Source: Trichomonas vaginalis G3 (Eukaryota > Parabasalia > Trichomonadida > Trichomonadidae). From it: a stretch of 64,000 nt of DNA. This document shows, in pieces, positions 9,287-20,711 of the stretch (positions are counted from its first letter, which is position 1; each line of letters starts with the position of its first letter). The translations under genes were made by a program, and so were the position numbers. Location: the NCBI RefSeq assembly GCF_026262505.1, contig NC_067203.1, forward strand, positions 6,076,001 through 6,140,000. Reading direction: 5' to 3'. Below the pieces are notes generated by a model. It did not search any database. It saw only the letters and a list, made by a program, of their open reading frames with translations, and was not told the origin of the DNA.

Positions 9287-9759
9287 TAAATAGCTTCAGG
9301 GTCAATTTCTTCAACCATTTCACTTCCTTCGTCAATGTCAATAGAAGCTTCTTCAACCTTTGGTAAGAACTTTTGTATAACATCTTTGTTCGTTATTGTC
9401 TTCAGAGATGAAGGATAATATTTCACAGATGTTTCACCCTTCTTATATTCTTTCTGTTCGGAAAGATTCATAGCAATACTGAAGAAGTCAATGTTGGAGT
9501 TCTTTATAACAGTATAATGAGTATCTTTGACATTCACGAAGAAACCCTTTTGTTTCAAAACTACTGCTAACTCTTGTGAAGTATAACGTTTGCGGTCAAT
9601 GACAATAGCTAATGGTCTGACATACTGACCGAACTTAGATTCTTTCACAAACTTCTTGTTAAAGATAACATTAACGTTTGCAGAACCATTGAACTCATTC
9701 TTGATGGCAGTAGCGAGAGCATTGTATGAAAAGAACTTGCAATCTTGCATGTGTTTCAT
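9286..9759 (-). CDS. unknown 157-residue protein of element A
   Basis: I do not recognise a family. The protein starts MKHMQDCKFFSYNALATAIK, has a basic central part with alternating beta-type stretches (FVNVKDTHYTVIKNSN) and ends in an acidic tail (EEASIDIDEGSEMVEEIDPE). An acidic C-terminus on a small protein is common in single-strand DNA-binding and scaffold proteins, but this is only a hint. An identical copy is at 23591-24064 and a damaged one at about 16,460-16,946. It is divergent from the gene at 9847 with 87 AT-rich bases between. Confidence 0.6.
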   Translation of the reverse strand: MKHMQDCKFFSYNALATAIKNEFNGSANVNVIFNKKFVKESKFGQYVRPLAIVIDRKRYTSQELAVVLKQKGFFVNVKDTHYTVIKNSNIDFFSIAMNLSEQKEYKKGETSVKYYPSSLKTITNKDVIQKFLPKVEEASIDIDEGSEMVEEIDPEAI

Positions 9760-9846
9760 TAAAATAAAAATATTAAATTATTTTGAAAAATAACTTAAAA
9801 ATGTAATCTAATTTTTTAAAAAATATTTTTTTATTTCCTACTAAAG

Positions 9847-10479
9847 ATGTATCGGAAGTTGTCTAAGTTAGAACACTCGGAAATAAAACAACTTCTTACA
9901 GAAGCTAATATAGATGTTGCAAAACATTACGCGACAAACAAAAAAGCACTCGCTGACTTCATTAAAGACTACAATGGTGCAATAAGTTATGATAGAATTC
10001 ATGAGTTCATAAAGCCGCAACGCGGCGAGGACGAAGTCCATGCAAGAGCATTTCCTTTAAATGACATTGCTATTGACTTATATCATAGACGTTCAGTACC
10101 TCATGAAGTAAGAAGAGAAATGTTTGACATAACAAATGCGAACGTTGGTCATACTCGTAAAGCTCTTTCGCATGATGTTCGTCAAGAAATGTTTGACATA
10201 ACAAATGCAAACGTTGGTGAAACAAGAAGAAGAGACGACACACTGAAACAACAGAGAAGAGAGATGTTTAAAAGTGCTATAGAACAAGTTCGCAAAGCTA
10301 ACGATGTCATTCGTTCCATTGACGACAAACCAAAAGAAGGTGAGAGATGGTTAAAGAAAGATGAAGAGAATAGGAAGAGAAATGTGAAGTCAGGCAATAG
10401 ACTCATTGACTTTAACATCGAAGCTTTAGATGAACCAAACAGAGACTATTACACAAACATTTCGGTAAGGTTTTCATGA
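9847..10479 (+). CDS. unknown 210-residue protein upstream of polymerase
   Basis: I do not recognise a family. The N-terminus is helical and charged (MYRKLSKLEHSEIKQLL). The middle has two or three related units of the form VRREMFDITNANVGxTR and a third weaker one at RREMFKSAIEQV, so it is an internal-repeat, probably helical protein. The 3' end touches the polymerase gene, suggesting joint expression. Because it sits immediately upstream of a protein-primed polymerase it is a candidate for the terminal protein, but no direct evidence supports that. A GC palindrome lies inside at 10014-10026 (residues around KPQRGED). The second-block copy is at 24154-24774. Confidence 0.6.
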   Translation: MYRKLSKLEHSEIKQLLTEANIDVAKHYATNKKALADFIKDYNGAISYDRIHEFIKPQRGEDEVHARAFPLNDIAIDLYHRRSVPHEVRREMFDITNANVGHTRKALSHDVRQEMFDITNANVGETRRRDDTLKQQRREMFKSAIEQVRKANDVIRSIDDKPKEGERWLKKDEENRKRNVKSGNRLIDFNIEALDEPNRDYYTNISVRFS

Positions 10480-10489
10480 GACTCTTAGA

Positions 10490-13400
10490 GAAAATTAAAA
10501 TAAACTCAACAAAGATGGATGGTATGTTATAAACTTGGTGGAAAGTATGAATGTTCTACGTTAAACCTCAATAATATTGGAACATTACTACATCAGCTCT
10601 TGAAGGAGAACTTTATATCAGAGATAGAAGCAAATGCTGCAGGTATTGTTGAAATGCACTATGACTTCTTCTTGACAAACATAAAGAATCTTACCGAAAT
10701 AAAGATGTATGATTTAACAGAATATGAAGGCTTAACGATGTCAGATGTAAAGAAAGGCAAACCAAAAAAGAGACCATATAGAGATGAAAGCACACTGACA
10801 AATGACCAGAAAGCCATTTTGGAAGCTCTTAAGCAAACAGGAAACCCAGCACTTATAGAAAGCTTTTGGAAAGATAATGGTGAAAAGAAGTTTTATAAGA
10901 AGAGAAGCGGTCAGTTATGGAAGTATCTTTGCACATTACCTATAAATCTTGAACGCTACCAAATCTTCAATGAACTGAACAAAAGAACTGCAACACTTAT
11001 GACAGAGGACAATTGTTTCGTTTATGCTTGCATTCAGGCTGGAGTAAATGAAGAAACTATTGACCACATGAGAGAAGTCATTCGTGTTAGAGACTTTCCT
11101 CAAAGTAAAGTACAAGAAATTTCTGACGCAACAGGTATAGCATTTAATGTTACCATTGGTTATTTCAATGACTCAAGACATAATGAAATAAAGAGATATA
11201 TACCAAAAGAATGCGAAACTGTTAGAACTATTGACTTACTTCTTGTTGAAGACCACTACATGCTAAATGAAAGACTTCCAATGACAACATATTCATTCGA
11301 AACTATAAAGAAATTCTCAAAGCTTGTGGTGGAATGAACATTGAGAAACAGATGAAGATTTATACAAAGAGAGAAGATAAATATGTAGTTCGTTATGATA
11401 GAACAACACCGTTATGGGATGTTATGAAAACATTGTGGGAGTGCAAATATTTCGAACCTATTTCTTATGGAGAACTTTTCACATATACTACTGACTTATA
11501 TAAACAGAACCTTGCACCATTTAAAGATTTGACATATGCTCCAAAGTATTGTGTACAACTGAAGAAGAAAGCAGAGTCAAAAGAAGTAAATAAAGCTAAA
11601 TGTAAATTCATACCTGAGCACGTTTTCTTTGCTGACTTTGAGTGTAGTACGGATGGCTTTCATAAAGCTTTTAACATCTGTTATGACAGTGAAGATGGTT
11701 CAGTTAGTGAAAGTATTTGGGGTCAAAACTGTGCAACAGAATTTTTGGAAAGACTCCTGACAAGAGTTTAATATATTTTCACAACCTCAGTTATGACATA
11801 AACTTCATCTTAAGACACATGACAGAAGTGAAAGGAACTCCCATCATTAAAGGTTCACGAACAATGCAAATAACTGGTTTATATAAAGGACGGGCAATTA
11901 TTATAAAAGACTCTTACAGTGTTATAAATAAGAAGCTTAAACTATTTCCTGCTATGTTTAACTTACAAACAGGACCGAAAGAAGTATTTCCATATAACTA
12001 CTACAGCAGTGTTTTGTTAGCAAATGACAACAGAACTGGTGTCATTTCTGAAGCATGTAAGTTTATCCATGATGCAGATACATTTATGAAGAACATAGAT
12101 TCCATCAAAGGTTGCAGAATAGATGAAAACCACTTCGACTTAGAAAAATATAGCACGTTTTACTGCAAACAAGATGTAAGAATTTTAAGAGAAGGTTTTG
12201 TAAAGTTCCGCAATGACTTATTGAAAGAGTTTGATTTAAACGTTTATGACTACGTTAGTATTTGTTCTATTGCTAACAAATTGTTTGAGAACAGAGTATA
12301 CTTCCCGAATGGAAATCTTTATGACCTCTCAAATAAACCAAGAGAATTTATTTCGAGATGCATTCAAGGTGGAAGATGTATGTTGTCAGATAACATGAAA
12401 CAAAAGAGCAAAAAGAAACTCATTGCTGACTTCGACACTGTTTCATTATATCCTTCAGCTATAGCAAGACTTTATACTTTAGAAGGTATTCCAAAAGTAT
12501 TGAAGGAAGAAATGTTAAACACAGAGTATCTCATGAGACATTTATTCGATGACGACCAAAAGGAACCCATTGGTGAAAAGTTTATGTCTGGCTTCTTTGT
12601 TCTCATTAAGATAACAGAGATTGGTATACCCAGACACTTTCATTTAATAGTTTGCGACCCTGAACTAAATCCAGAACTTAACGTTCCAAGAAGTTCAAAC
12701 ACTTGCTGTCTCATGTATGTTGACCATATAACATTACAAGACCTCATAAAATATCAAGGTGTCAAATGTGAAGTGTTGCAAGGATACTATTACGATGGAA
12801 ACAGAGATATGAGAATAAGAGATGAAGTAAAGAAGTTGTTTGAGTTAAGGTTAAAGTATAAGAAAGAAGAAAACCCCTTACAAGAAATTATAAAACTCAT
12901 TCTGAACAGCATTTATGGCAAAACTATTCTATCTCCTATTGAGTCAAAAATAACCATAGTAGATGACAAAGATGCTATAAGATATGCTATAAGAAATTAC
13001 AACCATATAGTGAAGTTCGAAGGTTTGGATGGTTCAGATAAAACTATTTTCAAGCTAACGAAAAGCATTTGCAGACACTTTAACTTCTGTCCACTTGGTG
13101 TTAATATTCTGTCTATGTCAAAACGTATTATGAATGAAGTATTCTGTACTGCAGAGGACATGGGACTTCAAATATTTTACCAGGATACCGACAGTATGCA
13201 CTTATATAATGAAGACATCCCAAAGCTTGCAGCAGAGTTTAAGAAGAGATATGGTAGAGAACTTATAGGAAAGAACCTTGGTCAATTTCATAGCGACTTT
13301 GCAGAAATAACACCTGGAAAACAAAGTTTAGCTTATAAAAGTATTTTCTGTGGAAAGAAGACCTACATAGACTTACTCACGAATGATTTAAATGAAGTTG

Positions 13401-13690
13401 CATTTCACTGCAGAATGAAAGGCGTGAAGCAAGATGTTATTGCTTTAACCGCTAATGAAATGTTTCCTGAAGCTATACAATGCTATTACAATGAAGATAA
13501 GAACATTCACATACCTGTTGGAACATATGACAAAGACTCTGAGTTCAGTTTAATGAAACTTTACAAAGCACTTTATGATGGTCAAGAGATTGCATTCGAC
13601 TTATGTAAGTCATGTCAACCTTGCTTTGCTGAAAAGTTCAACTTTTCAATAACGACTAAAACAAGCTTTATTCGTAAGTTGAAGTTCTGA
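10490..13690 (+). pseudogene. protein-primed DNA polymerase B with OTU-like N-terminal region, first block
   Basis: The motifs of a family B, protein-primed DNA polymerase are all visible. Exo I is FFADFECST (near 11,630), exo II YFHNLSYDINF, exo III YCKQDVRIL, Pol A DFDTVSLYPSA (near 12,430), Pol B LILNSIYGKT (near 12,900), Pol C YQDTDSM (near 13,180) and the KxY-type motif KKTYIDLL. Upstream, EDNCFVYACIQAG and LLVEDHYML look like the Cys and His motifs of an OTU-type peptidase; this part is inferred. The enzyme would copy the element with proofreading and strand displacement from a protein primer. The gene is broken (about two breaks). It follows the 210-residue gene with almost no gap. Confidence 0.85.
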
Positions 13691-13736
13691 GGTCATTTAT
13701 TTTTGTCAGCAATGAGGTCATTTGTGATAAAAATAA

Positions 13737-13764
13737 GCCGCTAGCGGCATGGGCGAAGCCTATG
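13737..13764. repeat. GC palindromes between convergent genes
   Basis: GCCGCTAGCGGC is followed directly by ATGGGC-GAA-GCCTAT. The pair lies between the polymerase stop and the minus-strand gene at 13772, where it could form a transcript-end hairpin on both strands. It is repeated at 28046-28072. Confidence 0.75.
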
Positions 13765-13771
13765 TGGTCAT

Positions 13772-14629
13772 TTACAATACAGCTATTGTAGAGTTTAACA
13801 ATTGTGCTTCAATGTATAAACAATCTTTCCCATCTGGAGGTAAGAACACTGGGCACTTATGGTCATGAGTGGAGAACATGTCTATCCAAAACTCACGATT
13901 GAAGCCAGTTAATTTATAGTATTTAGGGTTAGGAAGTGGTGAAGTTCTTGTATGACCAATGAACTCATTTTCAACTCCCTTACTTAAGTTTGAATATAAT
14001 ATAGCTTGCTTTCTATCCCAAATGCCAGGTGTTACAATCTTTGAAAATTCATTTTTCCTCGGAAGCATTGCATCATAATTGAAAACATTCTTAAAATCAT
14101 CACTTGGTTCGGAGATTTGAAACCTTATACGTAATGGATTTTCTTTCTTTTTAGCGACTTCATTGAATGGTGAGAATACAATGAATTGACAGTCATGAGT
14201 TCCATCTTCATTTTCATTAAATTCATAATGAAAGTCTATAAGTTGTGGCTGACTACCTTCTTCTTTCAGTTGTGCAAGAAACTCACGTAAAGGCTGTAAA
14301 GTTTGTACTTCAATATTGAACTTTTTCTCGAACATCTCATTAAATGAAATCATACATTGCAACAATGTTGTATCGTCTTTAAAGTATTTGTATATGTGAA
14401 TGTTTTGGGCGCTTAAAGACTGTTCGTCATTTTCTATCTCGACTTGAAGTATAAAGTCAACCTTTCTGAAAGCACGTGTTATATACATAGATGTTATGCC
14501 AATGTACTTCTCTTCATTTATGTTCACAATCCAGTCTGTTGGAAACTTAAACGTTACTCTGTTCCCCTTTATTTTGACGTCAGGGTTTTCACTACTGAAC
14601 GCAACAGATAAAGGTATTTGTCTATACAT
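13772..14629 (-). CDS. unknown 285-residue protein, candidate minor capsid (penton)
   Basis: No family is recognised with certainty. The protein is rich in short beta-type stretches and aromatic residues, and starts MYRQIPLSVAFSSENPDV. Its length and position close to the major capsid gene match the penton/minor capsid protein of Polintons, which has a single jelly-roll; this is inference from size and order only. The start ATG is preceded by TTTATTTTTATCCAAAC, the element's common promoter-like motif, also seen before the 15433 gene. The second-block counterpart at 28080-28935 is broken. Confidence 0.55.
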   Translation of the reverse strand: MYRQIPLSVAFSSENPDVKIKGNRVTFKFPTDWIVNINEEKYIGITSMYITRAFRKVDFILQVEIENDEQSLSAQNIHIYKYFKDDTTLLQCMISFNEMFEKKFNIEVQTLQPLREFLAQLKEEGSQPQLIDFHYEFNENEDGTHDCQFIVFSPFNEVAKKKENPLRIRFQISEPSDDFKNVFNYDAMLPRKNEFSKIVTPGIWDRKQAILYSNLSKGVENEFIGHTRTSPLPNPKYYKLTGFNREFWIDMFSTHDHKCPVFLPPDGKDCLYIEAQLLNSTIAVL

Positions 14630-14653
14630 TTAGTTTGGATAAAAATAAACCAT

Positions 14654-14926
14654 TTACTCTTTCTTTGCTTCAGCTTCTTTAGCTTTTTGTTCTTCCTTTG
14701 CTTTTGCTTCTTCTCTAGCTTTCTTCGCCAGCAAACGTGGGTTCTTTTGTCTTCCAGCAGCTAATGCAGCAAGTTGTTTTTCACTAAGTTTTCTCTTTGG
14801 TCTCTCTGGCTTTTGTTCTTGTTTTTGTTCCTTCAGTTCGGATAAAATTTGCTCACGAATTTCTTTCTTCAATGCTTCAACATCTATGACCCCTTGGGTC
14901 TTGTCCGTAGGGCTTGTCTGAGTCAT
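14654..14926 (-). CDS. small lysine/alanine-rich protein
   Basis: About 90 residues from the ATG at 14926 (MTQTSPTDKTQG); an upstream non-ATG extension is unlikely. The body is almost all Lys, Glu, Ala, Gln and Arg, with KRKLSEKQLAALAAGRQKNP in the middle and a KEEQKAKEAEAKKE-type helix at the end. It is probably a basic helical DNA-binding or core protein, as small basic virion proteins often are; function is inferred from composition only. A GC palindrome (14888-14900) lies within the coding part. The counterpart at 28959-29233 is broken. Confidence 0.5.
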   Translation of the reverse strand: MTQTSPTDKTQGVIDVEALKKEIREQILSELKEQKQEQKPERPKRKLSEKQLAALAAGRQKNPRLLAKKAREEAKAKEEQKAKEAEAKKE

Positions 14927-14971
14927 TTGACTGCAGATAAAAAACAAAATTAAAACTTTAACCGATGTAAA

Positions 14972-15405
14972 ATGAGCTTGTCAAAATCAGAGCGAGAGTC
15001 TATTATATTAAATGACGCAAGAGGAATACAACATCCTTTCTATTACGTAAGTCAGAGTAAAGATGGTAAAATATACGTAAGAAAAAGAAAGGTTCCATTA
15101 GCGAATGCAGAAAGCGACAACATTAAGGTGCATGGCAAGGGTGAAGTCCACGAAGCCCATATAAAACCTTCTGTTCAAACTGAAAAGTCAATAGAACAGA
15201 AGAAAAGAAGCCAGATGTACTTTCAATAACGAACCAAGAGCTTATTGCAAAGTTCGTGAATTTCATTGAAAAACAAACCGAGTCAAAGAACTCTGACCCG
15301 CCAGTGAAAGAAGTTGAGACAAAAGAGAATGTACAGTTCATTGAAAATGTCAAGAAACAACTTCCACCACGAATACCAAGAAGAAGAGTGAGAATAATGA
15401 AGTAA
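14972..15405 (+). pseudogene. small basic element gene with FYYVSQSKDGK motif (first block)
   Basis: The N-terminal part has HPFYYVSQSKDGKIYVRKRK, close in pattern to FYVHTMKDGRVQFRKIKQPL in the 78-residue protein at 31864-32100, so these are probably related small proteins. The rest is charged. It is divergent from the 14654-14926 gene and directly upstream of the capsid gene. It is broken in both blocks (about one break each). No function is known to me. Confidence 0.5.
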
Positions 15406-15432
15406 ATAGATATTTTTATCCGAAGTAAATAC

Positions 15433-16077
15433 ATGCAGAACGAACAGTTAAACGAATTTACTCCAGCAGAGCATATTCATCAGATTCGCTCATATTTCGA
15501 TATCATAGACAATGCAGTTCAAATTGGTGACACTAATAGAAAATATTCTGACGCAAAGATTCCATCACAACCTGGAACTGCTAAAGATAACACATGGGTA
15601 ACATTCAATCTCTCACCTCCTGGTGAAAATATGTTGGACCTTTACAATACATTCATTACGTATAAAATGGAAGGTCAATTTATTGTAGATAAAGAAATTG
15701 GTTCAGGTTCCAATAAAACAAACCCACCAGGATTTTGGATTGGTTTCGATGACGCTTTCTATGCAGTTGCTGGATATCAAATCCTTGCAAATGGTCGTAT
15801 CGTATATTCTCAAGACAACGCAAGAGAAGAAGCATATATAACTTCAAACTCACAAACTACCGAACAAATAAAGAAAGTAGATGTTTTCTCAAAGACTCGA
15901 CATAAGATGTATGGAGTCATTCGGGAACATGCAGAACAGGACAAATTGTTAGTGGTCCAATTACAGCAGGAAAATCATTTGATTTTAAGCTTCGTTTAAG
16001 AATTCCTGTTAGAAGATTCCTTCCATTAGAAGCTATTCGATTTATTCCAGCTTTTGCAGGAACATTCAGCTTAAAGT
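15433..16077 (+). pseudogene. putative major capsid protein, first block, cut short by block junction
   Basis: The product starts MQNEQLNEFTPAEHIHQIRS and contains WVTFNLSPPGENMLDLYNTF, GFWIGFDDAFYAVAGYQILAN and similar beta-rich stretches. In position and style it matches double jelly-roll major capsid proteins of Polintons. The ATG is preceded by ATATTTTTATCC. The sequence runs only part-way and then passes without warning into a piece of the KilA-N/DUF3627 gene at 16078, the junction with the noisy block. The fuller copy is at 29738-31314. Confidence 0.6.
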
Positions 16078-19000
16078 AATGAAGAAGACAGAGATATGGT
16101 TATGTTTGCATTTAGTCAGAAGAAACACAAAACTTTTACGACCTTGCTAAAATATATAAATCTGACAGAAACTGGTTCTTATCGTGAAAACTTACCGATT
16201 TCAATGACACCGAATGAGCAAATAAAAGAAATTGTCAAAAATACTCTTCTTCAAACACTAAGACATCAAAGGGTTGCCTGATACTTACCATTCATATAAC
16301 TTTACCATTACTGAAGGAAAAAATAACAGAATATTTCGATAACTTCAAAGAGGAAGAATGAAGTCACGACAACATTAACGAAGAGTCACGACAACATTAA
16401 CGAAGAGAGAATGAGGTGAAAAACAGGTGAATCTCACCTCTTCACCAAAAATATATTTGGTTAAATATGCTCAGGGTCAATTTCTTCAACCATTTCACAT
16501 TCCTTCGTACATGTCATATAGCAATGCATGAAGCTTCTTCAACCTTTGGTAAGAAACTTTTTGTATAACATCTTTTGTTCGTTATTGTCTTCAGAGATTG
16601 AAGATAATATTTCCAGATGTTTCACCTTCTTATTATTTCTTCTGTTCGGAAGATTCATAGCAATACTGAAGAAGTCAATGTTGGAGTTCTTTATCACAGT
16701 ATAATGAGTATCTTTGACATTCACGAAGAAACCCTTTTGTTTCAAACTACTGCTAACTCTTGTGAGAATATACGTTTGCGGTCAATGACAATATAATGGT
16801 CTGACATACTGACCGAACTTAGATTCTTCACAAACTTCTTGTTAAAGATAACATTAACGTTTGCAGAACCATTGAACTATTCTTGATGGCAGTAGCGAGA
16901 GCATTGTATGAAAAGAACTTGCAATCTTGCAGTTGTTTCATTAAAATAAAAATATTAAATTATTTTGAAAATACTTAAAAAAGTATATCATATTTTTTCA
17001 AAAATATTTTTTTATTTCCTACTAAAGATGTATCGGAAGTTGTCTAAGTTAGAACACTCGGAAATAAAAAACTTTTACAGAAGCTAATAGATGTTGCAAA
17101 AACATTACGCGACAAACAAAAGCAACTCGCTGACTTCATTAAAGACTACAATGGTCAATAAGTTATGATAGAATTCATGAGTTCATAAAGCGCAACGCGG
17201 CGAGGCGAAGTCCATGCAAGAGCATTTCCTTTAAATGACATTGCTATTGACTTATATCATAGACGTTCAGACCTCATGAAGTAAGAAGAGAAATGTTTGA
17301 CATAACAAATGCGAACGTTGGTCATACTCGTAAAGCTCTTTTCGCATGATGTTTCGTCAAGAATGTTTGACTAACAATGCAAACGTTGGTGAAACAAGAA
17401 GAGAGACGAACACTGAAACAACAGAGAAGAGAGATGTTTAAAAGTGCTATAGAAAAGTTCGCAAAGCTACGATGTCATTCTGTTCTCATTGACGACAAAC
17501 CAAAAGAAGGGAGAGATGTGTAAAGAAAGATGAAGAGAATAGGAGAGAAATGTGAAGTCAGGCAATAGACTCATTGACTTTAATCATCGAAGCTTTAGAT
17601 GAACCAAACGAGAATATTTACCAAACATTTCGGTAAGGTTTCATGAGACTCTTAGAGAAAATTAAAAATAAACTGCAACAAGATGGATGATGGATGTTAT
17701 AAACTTGGTGGAAAGTATGAATGTTCTACGTTAAACCTCAATAATATTGGAACATTACTACATAGCTCTTGAAGGAGAACTTTATATCAGAGATAGAAGC
17801 AAATGCTGCAGGTATTGTTGAAATGCACTATGACTTTTCTTGACAAACTAAGAATCTTACGAAATAAAGATTATGATTTAACAGAATATATGAAGGTTAA
17901 AGATGTCAGATGTAAAGAAAGGCAAACCAAAAAAGGAGACCATATAGAGATGAAAGCACACTGACAAATGACAGAAAGCCATTTTGGAAGCTCTTAGCAA
18001 ACAGGAAACCCAGCACTTATAGAAAGCTTTTGGAAAGATAATGGTGAAAGAAGTTTTATAAGAAGAGAAGCGGTCAGTTATGGAAGTATCTTTGCATATT
18101 ACTATAAATCTTGAACGCTACCAAATCTTCAATGAACTTGAACAAAAGAATGCAACACTTATGACAGAGGACAATTGTTTCGTTTATGCTGTATTGCAGG
18201 CTGGAGTAAATGAAGAAACTATGACACATGAGAGAAGTCATTCGTGTTAGAGACTTTCCTCAAGTAAAGTAAAGAAATTCTGACGCAACTGGTATATGCA
18301 TTCAATGTTACCATTGGTTATTCAATGATCAAGACATAATGAAATAAAGAGATATATACCAAAGAATGCGAAACTGTTAGAACTATTGACTTACTTCTTG
18401 TTGAAGACATACATGCTAAATGAAAGACTTTCCAATGACAACATATTTCATTCGAAACTATAAAGAAATTCTCAAAGCTTGTGGTGGAATGAACATTGAG
18501 AAACAGATGAAGATTTATACAAAGAGAGAAGTATAAATATGTAGTTCGTTATGATAGAACAACCGTTATGGGATGTTATGAAACATTGTGGGAGTGCAAA
18601 TATTTCGAACCTATTTCTTATGGAGAACTTTTCACATATACTACTGACTTATATAAACGAACCTTGCACCATTTAAAGATTTGACATATGCTCCAAAGTA
18701 TTGTGTACAACTGAAGAAGAAAGCAGAGTCAAAAAAGTAAATAAAGCTAAATGTAAATTCATACCTGAGCACGTTTTTCTTTGCTGACTTTGAGTGTAGT
18801 ACGGATGGCTTTCATAAAGCTTTTAACATCTGTTATGACAGTGAAGATGGTTCAGTTAGTGAAAGTATTTGGGGTCAAAACTGTGCAACAGAATTTTTGG
18901 AAAGACTCCCTGACAAGAGTTTAATATATTTTTCACAACCTCAGTTATGACATAAACTTCATCTTAAGACACATGACAGAAGTGAAAGGAATCCCATCAT

Positions 19001-20711
19001 TAAAGGTTCACGAACAATGCAAATAACTGGTTATTATAAAGGACGGGCAATTATTATAACACTCTTACAGTGTTATAAATAAGAGCTTAAACATTTCTGC
19101 TATGTTTAACTTACAAACAGGACCGAAAGAGTATTTCCATATAACTATTACAGCATGTTTTGTTAGAAATGACAACAGAACTGGTGTCATTTTCTGAAGC
19201 ATGTAAGTTTATCCATGATGCAGATACATTTATGAAGAACATAGATTCCATCAAAGGTTGCAGAATAGATGAAAACCACTTCGACTTAGAAAAATATAGC
19301 ACGTTTTACTGCAAAAAGATGTAAGAATTTTAAGAGAAGGTTTTGTAAAGTTCCGCAATGACTTATTGAAAGAGTTTGATTAAACGTTTATGACTACGTT
19401 AGTATTTGTTCTATTGCTAACAAATTGTTTGAGAACAGAGTATACTTCCCGAATGGAAATCTTTATGACCTCTCAAATAAACAAGAGAATTTATTTCGAG
19501 ATGCATTCAAGGTGGAAGATGTATGTTGTCAGATAACATGAAACAAAAGAGCAAAAAGAAACTCATTGCTGACTTCGAACTGTTTATTATATCCTTCAGC
19601 TATAGCAGACTTTATACTTTAGAAGGTATTCCAAAAGATTGAAGGAAGAATGTTAAACACAGAGTATCTCATGAGACATTTTTCGATGACGACCAAAAGG
19701 AACCCTTGGTGAAAAGTTTATGTCTGGCTTCTTTGTTTCATTAAGATAACAGAGATTGGTATAACCAGACACCTTTCATTTAATAGTTTGCGACCCTGAA
19801 CTAAATCCAGAACTTAACGTTCAAGAAGTTCAACACTTGCTGTCTCATGTATGTTTGACCATATAACATTACAAGACTTCATAAAATATCAAGGTGTCAA
19901 ATGTGAAGTGTTGCAGGATACTATTACGATGGAACAGAGATTGAGAATAAGAGATGAAGTAAAGAAGTGTGTTTGAGTTAGGTTAAAGTATAAGAAAGAA
20001 GAACCCCTTACAAGAAATTATAAACTCATTCTGAACAGCATTTATGGCAAAATATTCTATCTCTCTATTGATCAAAAATAACCATAGTAGATGACAAAGA
20101 TGCTATAAGATATGCTATAAGAAATTACAACCATATAGTGAAGTTTCGAAGGTTTGGATGGTTCAGATAAAACATTTTCAAGCTAACGAAAAGCATTTGC
20201 GACACTTTAACTCTGTCCACTTGGTGTTAATATTCTGTCTATGTCAAAACGTATTATGAATGATATTCTGTACTGCAGAGGACATGGGATTCAAATATTT
20301 ACCAGGATACCGACAGTATGCACTTATATAATGAAGATCCCAAAGCTTGCAGCAGAGTTTTAAGAAGAGATATGGTAAGATGAACTATAGGAAAGAAACC
20401 TTGGTCAATTTCATAGCGACTTTGCAGAAATAACACCTGGAAAACAAAGTTTAGCTTATAAAAGTATTTCTGTGGAAAGAAAGACCTCATAGACTTACTC
20501 ACGAATGATTTAAATGAAGTTGCATTTCACTGCAGAATGAAAGGCGTGAAGCAAGATGTTATTGCTTTAACCGCTAATGAAATGTTTCCTGAAGGCTATA
20601 CATGCTATTACAATGAAGATAAGAACATTCACATACCTGTTTGAACATATGACAAAGACTCTGAGTTCAGTTTAATGAAACTTTACAAAGCACTTTATGA
20701 TGTCAAGAGAA
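16078..20711. mobile_element. third, partial and noisy copy of element A (KilA-N tail to polymerase)
   Basis: In order this block repeats the tail of the KilA-N/DUF3627 gene, the AGGTGA hairpin (about 16,411-16,460), the minus-strand 157-residue gene (about 16,460-16,946), the 210-residue gene (from about 17,030) and the polymerase (from about 17,640 almost to its end). It then joins abruptly to the middle of the 6.2-7.2 kb gene. It is broken throughout with dozens of breaks, mostly very small length differences and few base substitutions. That pattern is unlike slow decay and more like unpolished long-read sequence. Confidence 0.85.

Noticed and set aside
9847-10479. Terminal protein for protein-primed replication.
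   Set aside because: Position beside the polymerase is suggestive, but no sequence feature supports it, so it stays an unknown protein.
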